Below are positions 23,049 to 35,320 of a DNA stretch of 64,000 nucleotides, piece after piece. The position numbers and the translations under genes are program-made. The stretch covers positions 57,976,201 to 58,040,200 of the forward strand of contig NC_134463.1 of the NCBI RefSeq assembly GCF_047948215.1, read 5' to 3'. Source of the DNA: Lycorma delicatula (lineage: Eukaryota > Arthropoda > Insecta > Hemiptera > Fulgoridae). How positions within the stretch are numbered: position 1 is the stretch's first letter; every line of letters starts with the position of its first letter. The notes beneath the pieces were generated by a model. The model was not told the DNA's origin. It searched no databases and saw only the letters and a list, made by a program, of their open reading frames with translations.

Positions 23049-24004
23049 TTAAGGTTTGGATTTCTTAGCAGTTGGAGTTACACCTCCATCTAAGGAGATC
23101 CCAAACTTTCGTGAAGTTCTCCACTCAGTACTCAAATAATTTTCTAAGGCTCTGCCGATTTTATTGGCGTCAGCACCAAACCTCACGTTGACTTCTTTAT
23201 TTATCATCTTATCCATGAACTCGATGAAGGCTGTCACGATCTTGTCCTCACCTTCATCAGATTTGACCACCATAATGTAAAGGATGCTCTCGCCAACATC
23301 TAGAAGTTTCCGTCCAGATCTCTGGCATTAGCGCTCTCATCCAAAACTACACCAACCATAGCTTGGCTACCTGAGAAAGACGCTTGACCCAGGCCATCCG
23401 AACGTCTATTTTCTTTCTTAATCTCCTTTCAGTTTTGTCTACTAGGTCATAAATTGCTGACACGCCTACGCTCTCGCCAGCAAGAAGTGATTCCTCCATC
23501 AAATGGGTATGTTCGAAGCATTTCTTTGGTCCATCTTCTTAGAGTCAGCCCAACCAGCAGGTCCTTCTTGACCCCTTCATTAAGCGCCTATGTGACCTCA
23601 TCGGGCCCCGCTTGGTAGGGTCTGTGTAGCAGCCTCCAGGCTACACTTTGATCCGTCACTCTGAATCGTAATAGAACTCTTAGTGACCGTTGGCACTGTA
23701 TCCTTGAATTTGATAAATCTTTCATCTCAATAGCTCTACCTGTGCCTGCTTTATATCACTTTGTATGAAGGCTACCGATCGTATCTTCCAATCTGGTGAT
23801 CAAGTCTACCAGGTCGCCGCCAGATAGATCTTCTTCCTCGCGCTTTCTCTTGGTTCTTCGCTCTATAGAACTAGCTCTACCTGTTAAGGAGGTTCCCGCG
23901 AGAGGCATCTCAGCAATCAACAGATTATCTACGAGTATACTCTCCGTCCGTGAGATGACCGGAATTCTACCGATTTTCTTACTCTTTCTAAAAGGGTCAT
24001 CCAT
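23049..24004 (-). pseudogene. R1-like LINE ORF1 (gag-like) remnant
   Basis: The frame beginning MDDPFRKSKKIG at 24004 is basic and acidic by turns ('RRTKRKREEEDLSGGDLVDL', then a possible short coiled coil 'LITRLEDTIGSL'), as in the N-termini of R1-clade ORF1 proteins. A second open piece (23273-23049) has 'MVVKSDEGEDKIVTAFIEFM'. CCHC knuckles expected at the C-terminus were not found, so that end is probably deleted. Assignment is mainly by position upstream of ORF2. Confidence 0.6.
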
Positions 24005-24060
24005 GGTGGAAGACGTAATTTCCTAAGAGGAACTACAAAAAAACCTGCGAATTCAGAGAA

Positions 24061-25760
24061 CAAACGTAATAATTTATAGTAAAACAATAAACATTTCACT
24101 CTGTATAAAGCAAAAATTTTAATTGAATACAGATTTTACTCAGGCTATCTCTGCTAAAAAATAAATATCTCTGTAATCAAATACTGATAGCAGTTAAAAT
24201 CCTTACTCACCACGTAAAATATTGCACATAATACTGCTGATAACATTACCACCGATAAGAATTTTGATAATATAAATACCGGTTAATGTTTGTTCACTTA
24301 ACAATAAACAGATTAATACTTATTTATAACCGGTAAGCTAAAATAATTCCTTTATCACTAACCAGTATTATTAATATGTAAGTTAAACATCCTTACAAAA
24401 GTCACATGCACACGAAAAAAAAAAAGAAAACCACAGATACGATTCTAGTTCTATCTCTTAAGCTTTTACAGACACCTAAGACGACATGAACTGGCAACTA
24501 TAACTACGAGTAAAATGTACCGTAAACGGGAACGAAAAACGAGTACGCTACCAGTATCTAACAGTTTCTCACGACATTGCTAAGTACTGATTGAATTATG
24601 GGAGTTCATTATGAACCACGAATCATGTGATTATTATTATACAATTTACTTTTGTCTCGATTATGGCAACCAATCGTAAATAAACAAGTTGTGGAAAAAA
24701 GTCATACATAATCTCTCAGTTTTCTTAGAATTTTTTTAAAATGATTACGGTTTTGTTTTTTTTTTAAGAAGTATGTAATTTTATATTTTTAATTACTTAA
24801 TCTAGTTTAACCATTGCGAAAAACTGTTAAATATAAGATATTAATTAAAGAATGTTATTAAACTACCTCATCATAAAAAAAAACGATGATGAGAAATTAA
24901 AATAAATCTGTAACTATTGACTTGTGAAGTTTTTTATAACATATTTAAAATCGATATAATTATATTTAGGTTATCTGTGCTCCTAAAAGCTTTTCGTTTT
25001 TATATTATTTTCATTAATGCATGATTATATTTTCGAATAAAGAAATATTAATCGCTGATATATCTACATATTTAAAGCTGCATTTGCAGGAAACTACGTA
25101 TAAATTGATCTGATAATTTAAGAAGAACTTTATTAAAAAAAAATGTAAAAAGAACATTATAAGTTTCTTAGATATGTGTATAGCCTCGTATAAAATCAGT
25201 ATATAAAATAAATTATTGCTATGAAAAAGATTTATAATCTTCTAAGCATTCTAGTTGGTGGAAATAAATCAAAATTAACTATTTTTATTTTGCCACCAAC
25301 TATAACCTTTAACAGCACACTTATCAAAATATATTATTTAGGAATAGTACTCGATTAACTACAGTTTTGGACATCACTCTTACAGCTAAGATTCTTTAAA
25401 TTATATGGTTCTGTAGAACATAATTCACTATTCTCTCTATCTAAAAATCATGATACGAGTTGTTAATCGCACCAATTTGCACTTTTTGCACATCTTTCCT
25501 TTTAGATGCTGTCATAAACTCGTACTACGTATCATTCAAAGATATCAATCTAATCTTTAAAAATTATTGCAAATGCAAGGTATTATATAAAAAATCATAA
25601 ATTGCACAATGTTTAAAAAATTCCTACAGTTTTCCTTCATGTTTCAAAAACTTTCACCAACCTTTGTCATTTAATTAATTACTTTATTTATTTTAATTTT
25701 TGATTGATAAATTATATAGAAGCTTGCTTATACGTGTGTATGGAATATAGAATTTTGTAG
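24061..25760. other. AT-rich stretch, possibly LINE 5' UTR near its start
   Basis: The first few hundred bases could include the LINE 5' UTR; no boundary is visible. The rest has no recognised feature. Confidence 0.45.
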
Positions 25761-25840
25761 CGTATGAAAAATGCCATGTCTAACTGAGATTCGAACTCAG
25801 GACTTCCGGATGAGAGCCCGAGACGCTAATACAACACAAA
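25761..25840 (-). repeat. SINE1 fragment (head region)
   Basis: Reverse-oriented match to the complete SINE1 at 56522-56685: 'gtagcgtatgaaaaatgcc', 'gagattcgaactcagg' (B box region), 'ttccggatgagagcccgagacgcta'. The outer tRNA-like end is lost. Confidence 0.8.
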
Positions 25841-27669
25841 TTTAAGAAGTCCAGCTTTAATTAGAGACAAACACACAAAATGTATCCGAAAAGTGATACG
25901 ATTTTAAGCAGAACAATTTTCTGTTTAAAAATTTTTTGTTGAAGTAAATTAACAAAATTATTTTATTTTAAACTTAAAAAAGTGTATTTTCCATATAATC
26001 ATTATTCTTGTTTTACCTGGTTTTTCTTAAAATTCAAGTTAAGATTTAATTTTTCGTTGTTTTTTTTAAGCAAGATACTTTAAGGATCACTTTTATTAAA
26101 TTTCTTAAATTAAAAACCATAGAGGCACTAGATTTACTCCTCAATTTGAACCCCAAGAATTTTAATACGGTTTACTTTCACAGATGAAACAGAAAGCAAG
26201 GTTATAAGTTTCTCGAGCCGAAACTCGCTAAAGAACCGTTTTCTGACCTATATTTATACGATTTTTTTTTTTAATTTTGGCTATACAATCTTTTCCCGAG
26301 AGATTGCCGTGAAATTTTAAATCACTCTCTATGTGCTCAAATAATTTTCTTAAACGTCTTCTGAATTGTAAATGATATTTTAAACATTTAATGCGCTTCA
26401 GTATTTTGTCTTAATATTATTTAATGAGTTTATATTTTAAATAATTATTAAAACTTTTATTTATATAGAACCAATATAACATATATATTAATTTTATATA
26501 TAACTCTTTTTATTTGTTACTTCATAAGTAATTATATATTTTGATATTGTTTTCATAAAAAGTTTTATCGTGGTTTCCCTTGATTCATCCAGGGGAATGC
26601 TGGTAAGTTTCTTTTTTATTTGTGGAATAGCATATTATCTACCCATTTTTACGTAACGCAATTAATTTTCACATTTAATTAAATCTACAAATTTGGAAAT
26701 ATTTTATTATTATTCATCGATCACAATAAAAAAAGTTCTCATTTATTTACTTATATGATTACAAGTTAAACAAAATAAATAAATAATAACATAGAAAAAA
26801 GACTAAAACATTAGTATCGTTACAAAATGCTGATCGTGGTAAAATTAAATTGATCTAGATGCGTTTTAATCATATAGTATAAAAGTATTATTCTACCAAA
26901 ATAAATGAAAAATTAATTTAGCTAATGTTTATGGAAGAAGGTCTAAACAAGCCCTTTCTATTTCATTTTATTTTTACTATGATTTCAAAAACTTTTGTAA
27001 TATGTTTTTTATGAAATTTTTATATATATTTTTTTTAATGAGTACTTTAGATTTAAATATTTGACTAATAATCTAAAATCTATCCTGTGAATGTATTTAA
27101 AAATCTTGTATTTAATTTGAAAATTTTATCCAATAGACCTGGTTCGAATCGTAATTTTCCCCCTTCTTTTATAGATACAACACATCTGGTATCCATCTGG
27201 ATCGGTTTTGTTGTATAACAGTCAAAGAACATAAAAAAAAGTGAAACTAAAAAAGAAGTTGTCAAATTTCAATATTTTTTTTTATACACAACCTAACTCT
27301 AATTAAGAAACTATGATCTTTTTATTTAGTAATTTAATCACTGCTGCTGAGTTATTACTTAAAGAAGTGCCTAACATTTTTATAATTTACGTTCGTTATT
27401 TAATTTTTAATATTCTTATTACTCATTAAAAAAAAAAAATTAAAAATTGAATCGATTTATGGATGAATTTTATTGTATGTGAATTAAGTCCAATCTAAAG
27501 ATTAAAATAAAAAAAAAAGTTGAATTTAATTTACATAGTAATGGATATCAGAAAAATCCACCTTGAAAACTGAATTTGTTAAAGTTTTGAATAAATATTA
27601 CAAAAATAATTTTACAAAACGATCCTTACGAGAGGAAGTTAATACTAATCATGTATATAGTAATATAAA
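25841..27669. other. AT-rich stretch, nothing recognised
   Basis: No repeat partner or coding signal seen. The 61-codon minus frame at 27080-27265 has no family resemblance. Confidence 0.55.
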
Positions 27670-27925
27670 AACTAGCTAGCCCGTCTAGCCAGAACCTGGA
27701 CCCTTGGAGCCCAGGTCGGCCCAGGCGAACCCCGTAGTTAACTCAGAGGTTCCTGAGGGCCTCAGAGCTTGCTTTGCTCGCCATTCCTGTATTGCCAGTG
27801 GGATCGGCGCCCTGGTCACCCGCAGAGTTTGCGTCGGTTGTCATTTCCATCTACCCAGAAGGTTCCAACCCCTGGACTCTCCCCGCATTGTTCGTTACCC
27901 TAATGCAAATGTTCGTTACCCTTTT
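27670..27925. other. Isolated GC-rich patch, unassigned
   Basis: ~250 bp of markedly GC-rich DNA between AT-rich flanks, starting at 'agctagcccgtctagcc' and ending with 'gttcgttaccct' twice (~27888-27923). Two overlapping open frames (27704-27985) resemble nothing I know. It could be a piece of a transposable element or, less likely, an exon; there is no evidence for either. Confidence 0.5.
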
Positions 27926-28429
27926 AAGCAAATTATACAGTTATTTTATCGTTTTTGGATCGTTTTCATAATCTTTCTTAAATAAAAAATTACCGAATTA
28001 CGTTAACCATGAAGTCTGGTTCACAAATTGCGTATAAAAGTCAACCACTAACAAGAATGTACAGTCATCGAAGTAGCTGTTTACCTATATATAGTAAACC
28101 TTTATCGAAGCTTAGGGAGCGAAATTTTTAGAACTCTCCATCATTAAATGATAGATAATTGTTATCACAATAAGTAAAACTTAGATTCTAGGAGTAAGCG
28201 AACCTATTCTTTATTTTCTGTTCTTCAACATTTCCACTCAATTAAAATTTTTATGGTTGTAATTTCTTATTGAAATCCATTTTCATTTCAGTAACCAAAT
28301 CTATTTCAAAACCATCTATCATTTCTAAAATAAACTGTTTTGATCAAAACTACTAATTCAAGTAACTAATAAATGAATCCTTGTGTGTAATAAATGCAAA
28401 TTTACCCTTATATATATTTTTTTTTAATT
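27926..28429. other. AT-rich spacer, nothing recognised
   Basis: No supported feature. Confidence 0.5.
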
Positions 28430-28745
28430 TTTCCTAATGTGTAAGTAGCAATCTGTTCAATTAGTGAACAATAAGCAAACCCCACCACGGACCAATTAGA
28501 TGAGGATTATATGTATGATATAAAAATAAGATGTAGTCTTGCACAGACTCAGGCCGACTATTCCTGAGACGTGTTATTAATTGAATTCCAGCCACCAAAT
28601 TACTTTGATATTCACTCTCTAGTATTCAAATCCGTATAGAAGCAGCTATTCTTTACAAGGATTTGAACCACAGAACTTTCGACTTCGAAAATCAGCTGTT
28701 AAAACTGTTTTGTGACGACGAGTTAACCACTAGACCAGTTCGGTG
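28430..28745 (-). repeat. SINE2, most complete copy (tRNA-derived)
   Basis: On the minus strand the head reads 'caccgaactggtctagtgg': an A-box-like tggtctagtgg (28737-28727), then after ~60 bp a B box GGTTCAAATCC (28669-28659). The body follows, with 'ggtggctggaattcaatt' and 'gtctcaggaatagtcggcc' reading toward the tail at 28430. A tRNA-like head with both pol III boxes and an unrelated body is the structure of a tRNA-derived SINE. It is non-coding. Other copies lie at 1, 10091, 19685, 49056 and 62150. Confidence 0.85.
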
Positions 28746-30917
28746 TGCTTACAGTAATGCCACAAATACATATGAGTAGTCGATTCTTATTGGTTTAACA
28801 ATGATTTTGAAAGATTGCTACAGATGTCAAAAATTCTTTCAAATAATCTATTACAGTTTATTATCAATTTATTTACACTTGAAAAATTATGTTTAAAATA
28901 AGTAAATTATAAATCAGAAATACAATTCTGATTTTATTTGAACTTTATAATAGCTAATACAAAATTAGTTAATAATCATGGCAGTGAGATAACAATTACA
29001 AAATTAATGATTAACTTTATTTATATAAGAATTATTTACTCCGAATGTTTACAAAAGGAAACTCATACTTCTATATTGCAACCTTGCCCTCTGTTCACAA
29101 CGAACTCACCGAGTAGTCTCCCGTACTTAATCGCAGACAAGAACAATATCCCAAAACGGAATTTTCCAGAGACTCTTTTCCTCGACATTTACCGCATAGT
29201 CACTTCCAATGATCTCGCATACTGTACTCATTTATCGTAAACTGGATACCAGCTGGACCGAACTGGTCTTCTTTATTATATATATATATCAAACCTAGGC
29301 TTAAGCTGTTGTAATAGCAGATGACCCACCCTTTTGTTCGTTGAAGTGTAATGGGGTCCAAACCTTCTACACTATTCTAAATATTTTTCTAGAAAGAATT
29401 TCTTTGTTTTCCTCTGAATTTTTATTTTTCAATCTGTTATTCGATTTACGTTCATACATTTCTCTTTTTTTCTTACTCTGTCACTGTCCATTACTACAAG
29501 ACCTGTTACAATATCAAAACCTCAACGTCGAATTCTATCGGACAAATCTACATTTTAAGGATAAAATAAATCGTAAATTAATATTTTTTATCTAAAAATA
29601 TCAGACCTAGCAACCGACCTTTTATCAAGATTAAAAAATCGTTGAAAAGATGTCATGTCTAAAGTACGAAAGTAAAGTATGCGTTGAGTTATATGAATTA
29701 ATTAATCTTTAATGTCTGTTTGAATGCTGACATTTGTTAGAGATCTTCTCAAACTATTATATTCTGTAATATTTAATTTTACATTATCATATTTTCTCGT
29801 ATTTTATTTATGCAATTTTAATTACCGACTAATAAAGTAAAAAAGAACGACTTTTAAAATCTTTGAAATTCTAATCAACCAGTGGAATTTCGAGGAATAC
29901 GAGGTTTTAATATAATTAGTCATTTTTCGTCGGAAACGATACAATATCATTTTAATACATCTAATTATAAATTACGTATTTATGATTTTTTTTACAAATA
30001 AAATTTTATTTAATTTATTGTTTTATTTTGATTTCAGGTAATTTGAAACACGACATTTTTTTCTTAAAAAATTACATAAGTGGTTTTACCTGTACGGAAT
30101 GAATACATGATATAGGTATGTATAGAAAGATGAATTAGCTTAAAGATACATGAAGTACTTTTAGTTATATTATAGCTAAGTGACCAGACCGTTGGTTTTT
30201 ACTGTTGTAATGTTTTAAGAGTTATGAGGTTAGTTACAAACATCAAAGAAGCCGCTAATCTGCGGCCAGTTGCGAGTATTAGACCAGTTACCTACGAGTT
30301 ACAGTACCCAATACTGTAGCAGTATCTTTTCATACTTCGTTCAACCGTGCAACTGTGTTTTTATCACACGCGAACATTCCTCTCTTGTAAACTTTGTGAC
30401 CCGATTGTTTTTAATTTTTATTTTTTAAACCACCCGGAGAACACATTCAAGCATTTAATCATTGTTCATTTAACATTTTCGTGACATATCTCACGATTTT
30501 TTTTTTTCAATTATTATGTCACACAGATATATCATTCTTTTACAATATAATCAATTGTAATTTTCATTATATAAATATAATTTGTGTTAGTATTTAATCA
30601 CCAGTAAATGGGGATATAACTTGAGTAATAACAAATATTAAATTATTATATTTAAGGACATAAAATAATATATTTTTTCCGCAGTTTTGTAGACATCTTT
30701 GGTGAAATGAGAGAATATTTATTTTTTATCTGGAGGATTCCTGAATCGAATCCTTCTTGTGTTGTGAAGTTTATTCAATAAACATTTACGTATTTAATTT
30801 CCTTCTAGTAATTAGGAAGAAATCCTGCAATAACAATTCCATCAAATCCTTTTCAACAAAGCTTTGAAATATTTGAAAAGAATTGACGTAAAAAGAAACA
30901 AAATAAAATCATTTTTT
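28746..30917. other. AT-rich stretch with a less AT-rich patch at 29060-29270
   Basis: The 100-codon frame at 28938-29240 ends in the less AT-rich patch but matches nothing I recognise. An (AT)n run lies at 29277-29289. 'gccgctaatctgcggc' near 30250 is a small hairpin. No gene supported. Confidence 0.5.
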
Positions 30918-31602
30918 ACTTCCTTGTACGAAGTAAAGGATGTATTGTGATCGCGAAAGATTTCGATTTTCAGATTTCAACGGAAATATCCATTTTGACC
31001 ATCCCTGAATTCATTTTGACTAGTTTTGGCGTGACGTCTGTACGCACGTACGTACGTGCGTATGTGTCTCACATAACTCAAAAACGATTAGCTGTAGGAT
31101 GTTGAAAGTTTGAAGTTAGGACTGTCCTAACATCTAGTTGTACACTTCCCCTTTTGATTGCAATCGACTTGACCAAAAGTGTCAAAAAAGCCCAAAATAA
31201 AAAATAAAAAAAATTGATTTTGGACTTTTTCTTAACTGTAGCCGTCATTGAGAGCTTTTCAACGAAATCTCGTAAGTGGTACTTATTTTCATTGGTTCCA
31301 GAGTTATAGCCAAATAAAATTTTAATTAATGAAATATTTGGATCTTACAAGGGGATGGCACATCGGTTCGAATTCGACTTCATTTCCGAATTTTTTTTAA
31401 TTTAAATATATTGATCTATTAGCAACTGTTAACCTCTGATTGTAAAAAAAAATTACAATAAATAATAATTCAATAATAGCAATAAAATATATATATATGA
31501 AAAAATTAGAAGTTATTAGTGAAATAAAATTTTATGTGCTTTTAAAAATGTGTATATGTAATTTAATATGCGTACAAAGAAGTCATGTGGTGTCCACATC
31601 AG
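30918..31602 (-). mobile_element. Family A element, copy 3 (near full length)
   Basis: ~685 bp. It opens with the hairpin end 'acttccttgtacgaagtaaa' and closes with 'cgtacaaagaagtcatg...ccacatcag'. It carries 'acgcacgtacgtacgtgcgt' at ~31041-31060, the 'taacatctagttgtacactt' block, the 'attggttccagagttatagc' block and a B-box-like GGTTCGAATTC at 31365-31375. Together with the copies at 8114 and 44509 it best defines the family. Confidence 0.85.
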
Positions 31603-31956
31603 ATTTGGTGATTCATCTGATTGTTTAATATTAATTGAAAATTATAATTTAGATTCGTATTATTTTTATTTATGCATTTGTTTCAGTTTACTTGATAATA
31701 AATATCCTATAAAATTTAGTAACCTTCTTCTGTTTCGTTTTTGTTTTCATTTTGTTGGTGGTTACATCATATAATTTAAAAAACATAATATTAGATACAT
31801 ATAAGACTTACATTCATGTAAACAGTAATAAAGGGTGTTTTACTCTAACCTAATATTTCAGGTAAGATTGTTGAATTAATAACTATATAAATATTTGATG
31901 TTAATAAAAACTAATATTTTAGCAATTGTGGTAACAGTCCACTTATATTAAATAAT
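31603..31956. other. AT-rich spacer, nothing recognised
   Basis: No supported feature. Confidence 0.5.
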
Positions 31957-32059
31957 TGGAGAATCATATCTCACTTTCAAATGAAATAAGTGAAGTGTAG
32001 CAAAAATGTGTGTATGCAATTTAATAGGCGTCGAGGAAGTCATGTGATGTTCACATCAG
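31957..32059 (-). repeat. Family A end fragment
   Basis: Matches 56436-56520 plus the far end at 56696-56724: 'gtatctca', 'atgaaataagt', 'gtgtatg.aatttaatagg', then 'gaggaagtcatgtgatgttc' and 'acatcag'. Only the end away from the hairpin is present. Confidence 0.75.
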
Positions 32060-32900
32060 ATACTTTATTCAAAAAATAATATTGTGGTTTTAATTTGTTA
32101 TAATTAAGCCATACAGTAGATTGTTTCCCTATCTTTCCGCTCGGTCACGCTATTAGTAAAGATAGCTACTCGTGCCTTCTGTGTTTTGTAGTTTGCTAAA
32201 CGTAAATCAGTGATTGCAATTCTACTTACATTCTATAGAAAGATTAATTGTGGTCCTCCGAATGACAATAAAATTCGTCTATGGTATTATCGATTGAAAC
32301 AACCGTTTATCTATAAAGTAACGAGTACGGCACGATCGAAGTTGTCTAAGGAAAATTTTGAACATATCAATGGGAGTTTTTCATGCGTAAAAATGTGTTA
32401 GATAAGCCAGCCACGAGCTAGCAATGCTGGTGATGACAGTGAGGAATGTGTTAAGGAAACGTTTACATACGCATCCAACCTTATATATTTATGTAATCTA
32501 CAAAAAGAAGAGGAGGATGACCTACCAAATTTATGTAATTTACATAAAGCTGTTACAGGGTTTGAAGCCTACTCTGTGCGTGCCGACTTCGCAATCTAAT
32601 ATTATAACATGCAAATGACGACTTTCTTAAATTGTACTGTGTATAGTAGTGCGTATCCGTATTTCATTTATGTGTTAAAGTTAACATACGTAATATTAGT
32701 ATCTTGGTGGATCAGAAAATACTCATGAAATCGTTTTTCCCCGACCACTGGATCGATCGGCATGGACCCGATGGCAGAGCTTGTTTGTGATGGCCTCCAA
32801 GGACCATATTTGGTTTTTTTTTCTTTTGGCGTTTTATAAAGAATCTTGTGTATGTGCTTTCGCTACCCGTTGATCAACTCGATTTATAATAAAAGCTATT
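32060..32900 (+). pseudogene. Tc1/mariner-like transposase remnant (DUF4817-type HTH and C-terminus)
   Basis: The open frame 32210-32401 reads like the HTH region of a widespread insect transposase family (FYRKINCGPPNDNKIRLWYY, then 'RSKLSKENFEHINGSFS'); a 'VLRKRLHTHP' segment follows in another frame at ~32440-32480. At 32734-32888 the C-terminal block is readable, 'FFPDHWIDRHGP', a TGA, 'WPPRT', then 'FWRFIKNLVYV', corresponding to the usual WPPRSPDLTP.DFFLWG region with the catalytic Asp codons lost. The middle of the protein is missing. Family naming is from memory. Confidence 0.6.
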
Positions 32901-33283
32901 ATTTTTTGTTTTCATTTAAGAGAGATTCATTTATTATTAAATAGATGCTATTTATATAGGTGCTTATGAGAATAAAAGAAAAATTTTAACTTACATACTT
33001 GAACAACATTGTTCGTTCCGGTTTTGTTATGTTGTTATTTAACATTTAGATACGAATGCATTGTCCATTACGTACCATAACCAAACGACTGTAGTTGATT
33101 TAATATGAAAATAAAATTCATTCACAATAGTCACATAGACATTTTCACGAATAATAAATAATCATATCGTGCCAGATATAATCGAAAAAGTGAAGTGTGA
33201 AGTGTTACTCCGTTGCTTTCTTCAGTAAAATTCAGTTGATGTTCACCTCTAGAAGTGATACCTGTTCATTAATGAGTATAGCA
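32901..33283. other. AT-rich spacer, nothing recognised
   Basis: No supported feature. Confidence 0.5.
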
Positions 33284-33600
33284 CTATAATAATATCATCG
33301 CTTTCAAAGTAAGAAAAAAAATTAAATAATAATAAATTTCCTTTTTAATTCCCATTAAAAAGAAATCAGGAGGGGCTGTGTCAGTGCGCACGGCCGTTAG
33401 TTTAACGTAAAACGTAACAGACCTTGGATGAAATTTCTCCGAGCTACAGACCCACCATCTTATCTGTAGAGTTACAGGAGAGTCACATCGTATATTTTGA
33501 ACAAAATTGAAAGTCTCCAATGGAAAATTTTAGTTCCTTCATTTGGCCAACTCTACAGATGGATTGGTCGGTTTGTATGTCAGCGAGTCACTTTTAGTAT
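33284..33600 (-). pseudogene. Transposase C-terminal remnant, same type as at 32060-32900
   Basis: The minus-strand frame 33520-33284 contains 'APPDFFLMGIKKEIYY', equivalent to the conserved '(P)DFFLWG.LK..VY' block of the same transposase group. Upstream 'FVQN' would match the F.Q(D/N) catalytic segment. The rest is not alignable by eye. It is opposite in orientation to the neighbouring relic. Confidence 0.5.
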
Positions 33601-33769
33601 ATTGGATTGAAATAAAAACGAGACATTGACTGCGTACTAAATTTAATTTTAACATAAAACAGACACTAAATGATATATGATATTTATTTCGAGTAATATT
33701 CGACGACATTTTTGTTCAACATTGGTAAGTGATATAAGAAGTAAGAGACAGAAGACAAAATAAGCAGCG
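33601..33769. other. AT-rich spacer
   Basis: No supported feature. Confidence 0.4.
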
Positions 33770-33895
33770 GTAGAAATGCTCGCGCCGTCGGTGTCGTTCA
33801 GCCTACGTTCGTCAGCGCGCCGTGCCAGCTTTGCGACGCTCCAGAAAGGATTGCTCGCTCGGCACCGGAGTTTAGGGTACCTGTGCGTGGCTAAT
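33770..33895. other. Short CpG-rich patch, unassigned
   Basis: ~125 bp dense in CG dinucleotides ('ctcgcgccgtcggtgtcgtt', 'gtcagcgcgccgtgcc') in otherwise AT-rich DNA. The open frame from 33776 starts here and ends in AT-rich sequence at 34009; its protein is not recognised. It could be a GC-rich transposon end. Confidence 0.45.
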
Positions 33896-34089
33896 AACCT
33901 TCCCTTTCAAATAATGTGGGTAATTTATATTTCCAATTGGATTTTTCCGCGGTCTGAGGCTGACATATTGAATTTTTATACTATTTTACATGTTTATTTT
34001 TTTACATAAAAATATTGTCAAAAATACACTTATTATTAATTAAATCGATCTATCTCGACAAACTTAAAACACAAACCACTGCGCTATCA

Positions 34090-34380
34090 CGTTTAAATCA
34101 TGAGCTACATTGAATGGAAATGAGTGAGAGCATCAGTTTTGGCCGATCTGCGTTGTGCCCCCCCTCTCCACCAACTCCCCTGTGATGCAAACTCAAAGTC
34201 GTATCGGCAAGCTGACCATGTAAGTTATAAAACGACATCGCATTTACGTCTCTGAGACTAATATGTGAGTTATTAACGAAGGAGGATATAGACCTTTTCG
34301 TTAGACTACAAATTACTGTTCTGATACCCGTATGTTTCGGTGTGATTTTAAAGACGTTTGATGTCAAAAGTATAGATACG
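34090..34380. other. Less AT-rich segment with an 89-codon minus frame, unrecognised
   Basis: Frame 34367-34098 (minus) has mixed composition, unlike the Phe/Ile/Tyr-rich chance frames around it, but I know no matching family. It includes a C-run/G-run ('tgccccccc' on the plus strand). It may be part of the same unknown element as 33770-33895. Confidence 0.35.
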
Positions 34381-34775
34381 AAATAGAAAGTATGTTATAT
34401 AATAAACAAAACCCATGCGTGTGCAAAAGTACTGTCCAAACTATGTAGTTGCCAAAAGTATATTTTTTTCATGAATTAATTATCAATTCATTAAACTGTA
34501 TATAATTTTTATTACTTACAGTTTAATAATTATTATATCATAAAGTTTAATATTGTGAATAAGTACAATTTAATATTGTAAATATCAAGATGTAAATTTG
34601 TACCTCATATAATTTAATCTGTCACAGATAAAAGAAAATCTTGGGTAGTTAAAAAAAAAGGAAAAAAAATAGTTTTCACTATGCGATTAATCGTAAATTT
34701 ATTATTGAGTAATGTAGTTATGGTTTTTGGTTTTTTTTTAACGTTTTACGATAAAAACTGTAATTTTTAATAAAA
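34381..34775. other. AT-rich spacer, nothing recognised
   Basis: Possible weak continuation of repeat R to the left; not alignable with confidence. Confidence 0.4.
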
Positions 34776-35320
34776 ACTGTACGAGTAAGTGATTAACACT
34801 ACTAACATATATAGATCGGACAATAATATTTTTATTCATTTTTTTTATAATTAAAGAATATTATTATGCTTCATTACGATTTATCGTAACGGTAATAGAA
34901 AAAAAGTTCTTAAGTGAAATATCAAGTAATTGAATCAAGACCTTGCGAATAATATAAAACTAGTTTTTAACTACCACACTATTTAGTTTTGTGGATAATA
35001 TAATTAAAAGGCTTATTTAAGTAATTACCATGTTAAGTACAAAGTAACTTATTTATACATACAGTAAAGTCTGTATATCAAATCGGCCAATTTTGCGTGA
35101 CGATTGTAAGTTTTTTTTCATAAACTTAAATCGTACAGTACTGTTTTACTAGTTGGTTTATTTAATTTATATCCAACTACTGTAGTTATTTAAACATTTT
35201 ATAGAAGTAACTATATTTGATATGCAATAATTACAAATATATTTTATTATTGGCAGTTGGTATTATTGAATACAATCAAGTTTTACTGTTAAATAAAGAT
35301 AAATATACAGGTATATTAGG
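34776..35320. repeat. Dispersed repeat R, copy 2 (unoccupied hAT site)
   Basis: Same orientation as 2237-2770 and also matching its left flank at ~1550-1573. The string 'tacgagtaagtgattaacac' then 'tactaacatatata' corresponds to 1553-1573 joined directly to 2237, without the 655-bp hAT element. The copies differ at many positions, so the repeat is old. Confidence 0.72.

Larger units (their letters stand above)
21035..24060 (-). mobile_element. R1-clade LINE, internally deleted and decayed
   Basis: A ~3-kb minus-strand element, less AT-rich than its flanks. In 5'-3' order: ORF1 N-terminus (24004 down to ~23756), ORF1 middle (~23273-23049), end of the endonuclease (~22990-22870), endonuclease-RT linker (22744-22532), RT palm from the FVDD box (22338-22327), RT thumb (22139-21747) and the C-terminal zinc-knuckle-like domain (~21646-21287). 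The domain order is that of R1-clade LINEs. Most of the endonuclease and the RT finger blocks are missing, and several stops and frameshifts interrupt the rest. Confidence 0.82.

Noticed and set aside
31041..31062. CGTACG runs as an independent microsatellite
   Set aside because: They occur at the same internal position in every long family A copy, so they belong to that element.
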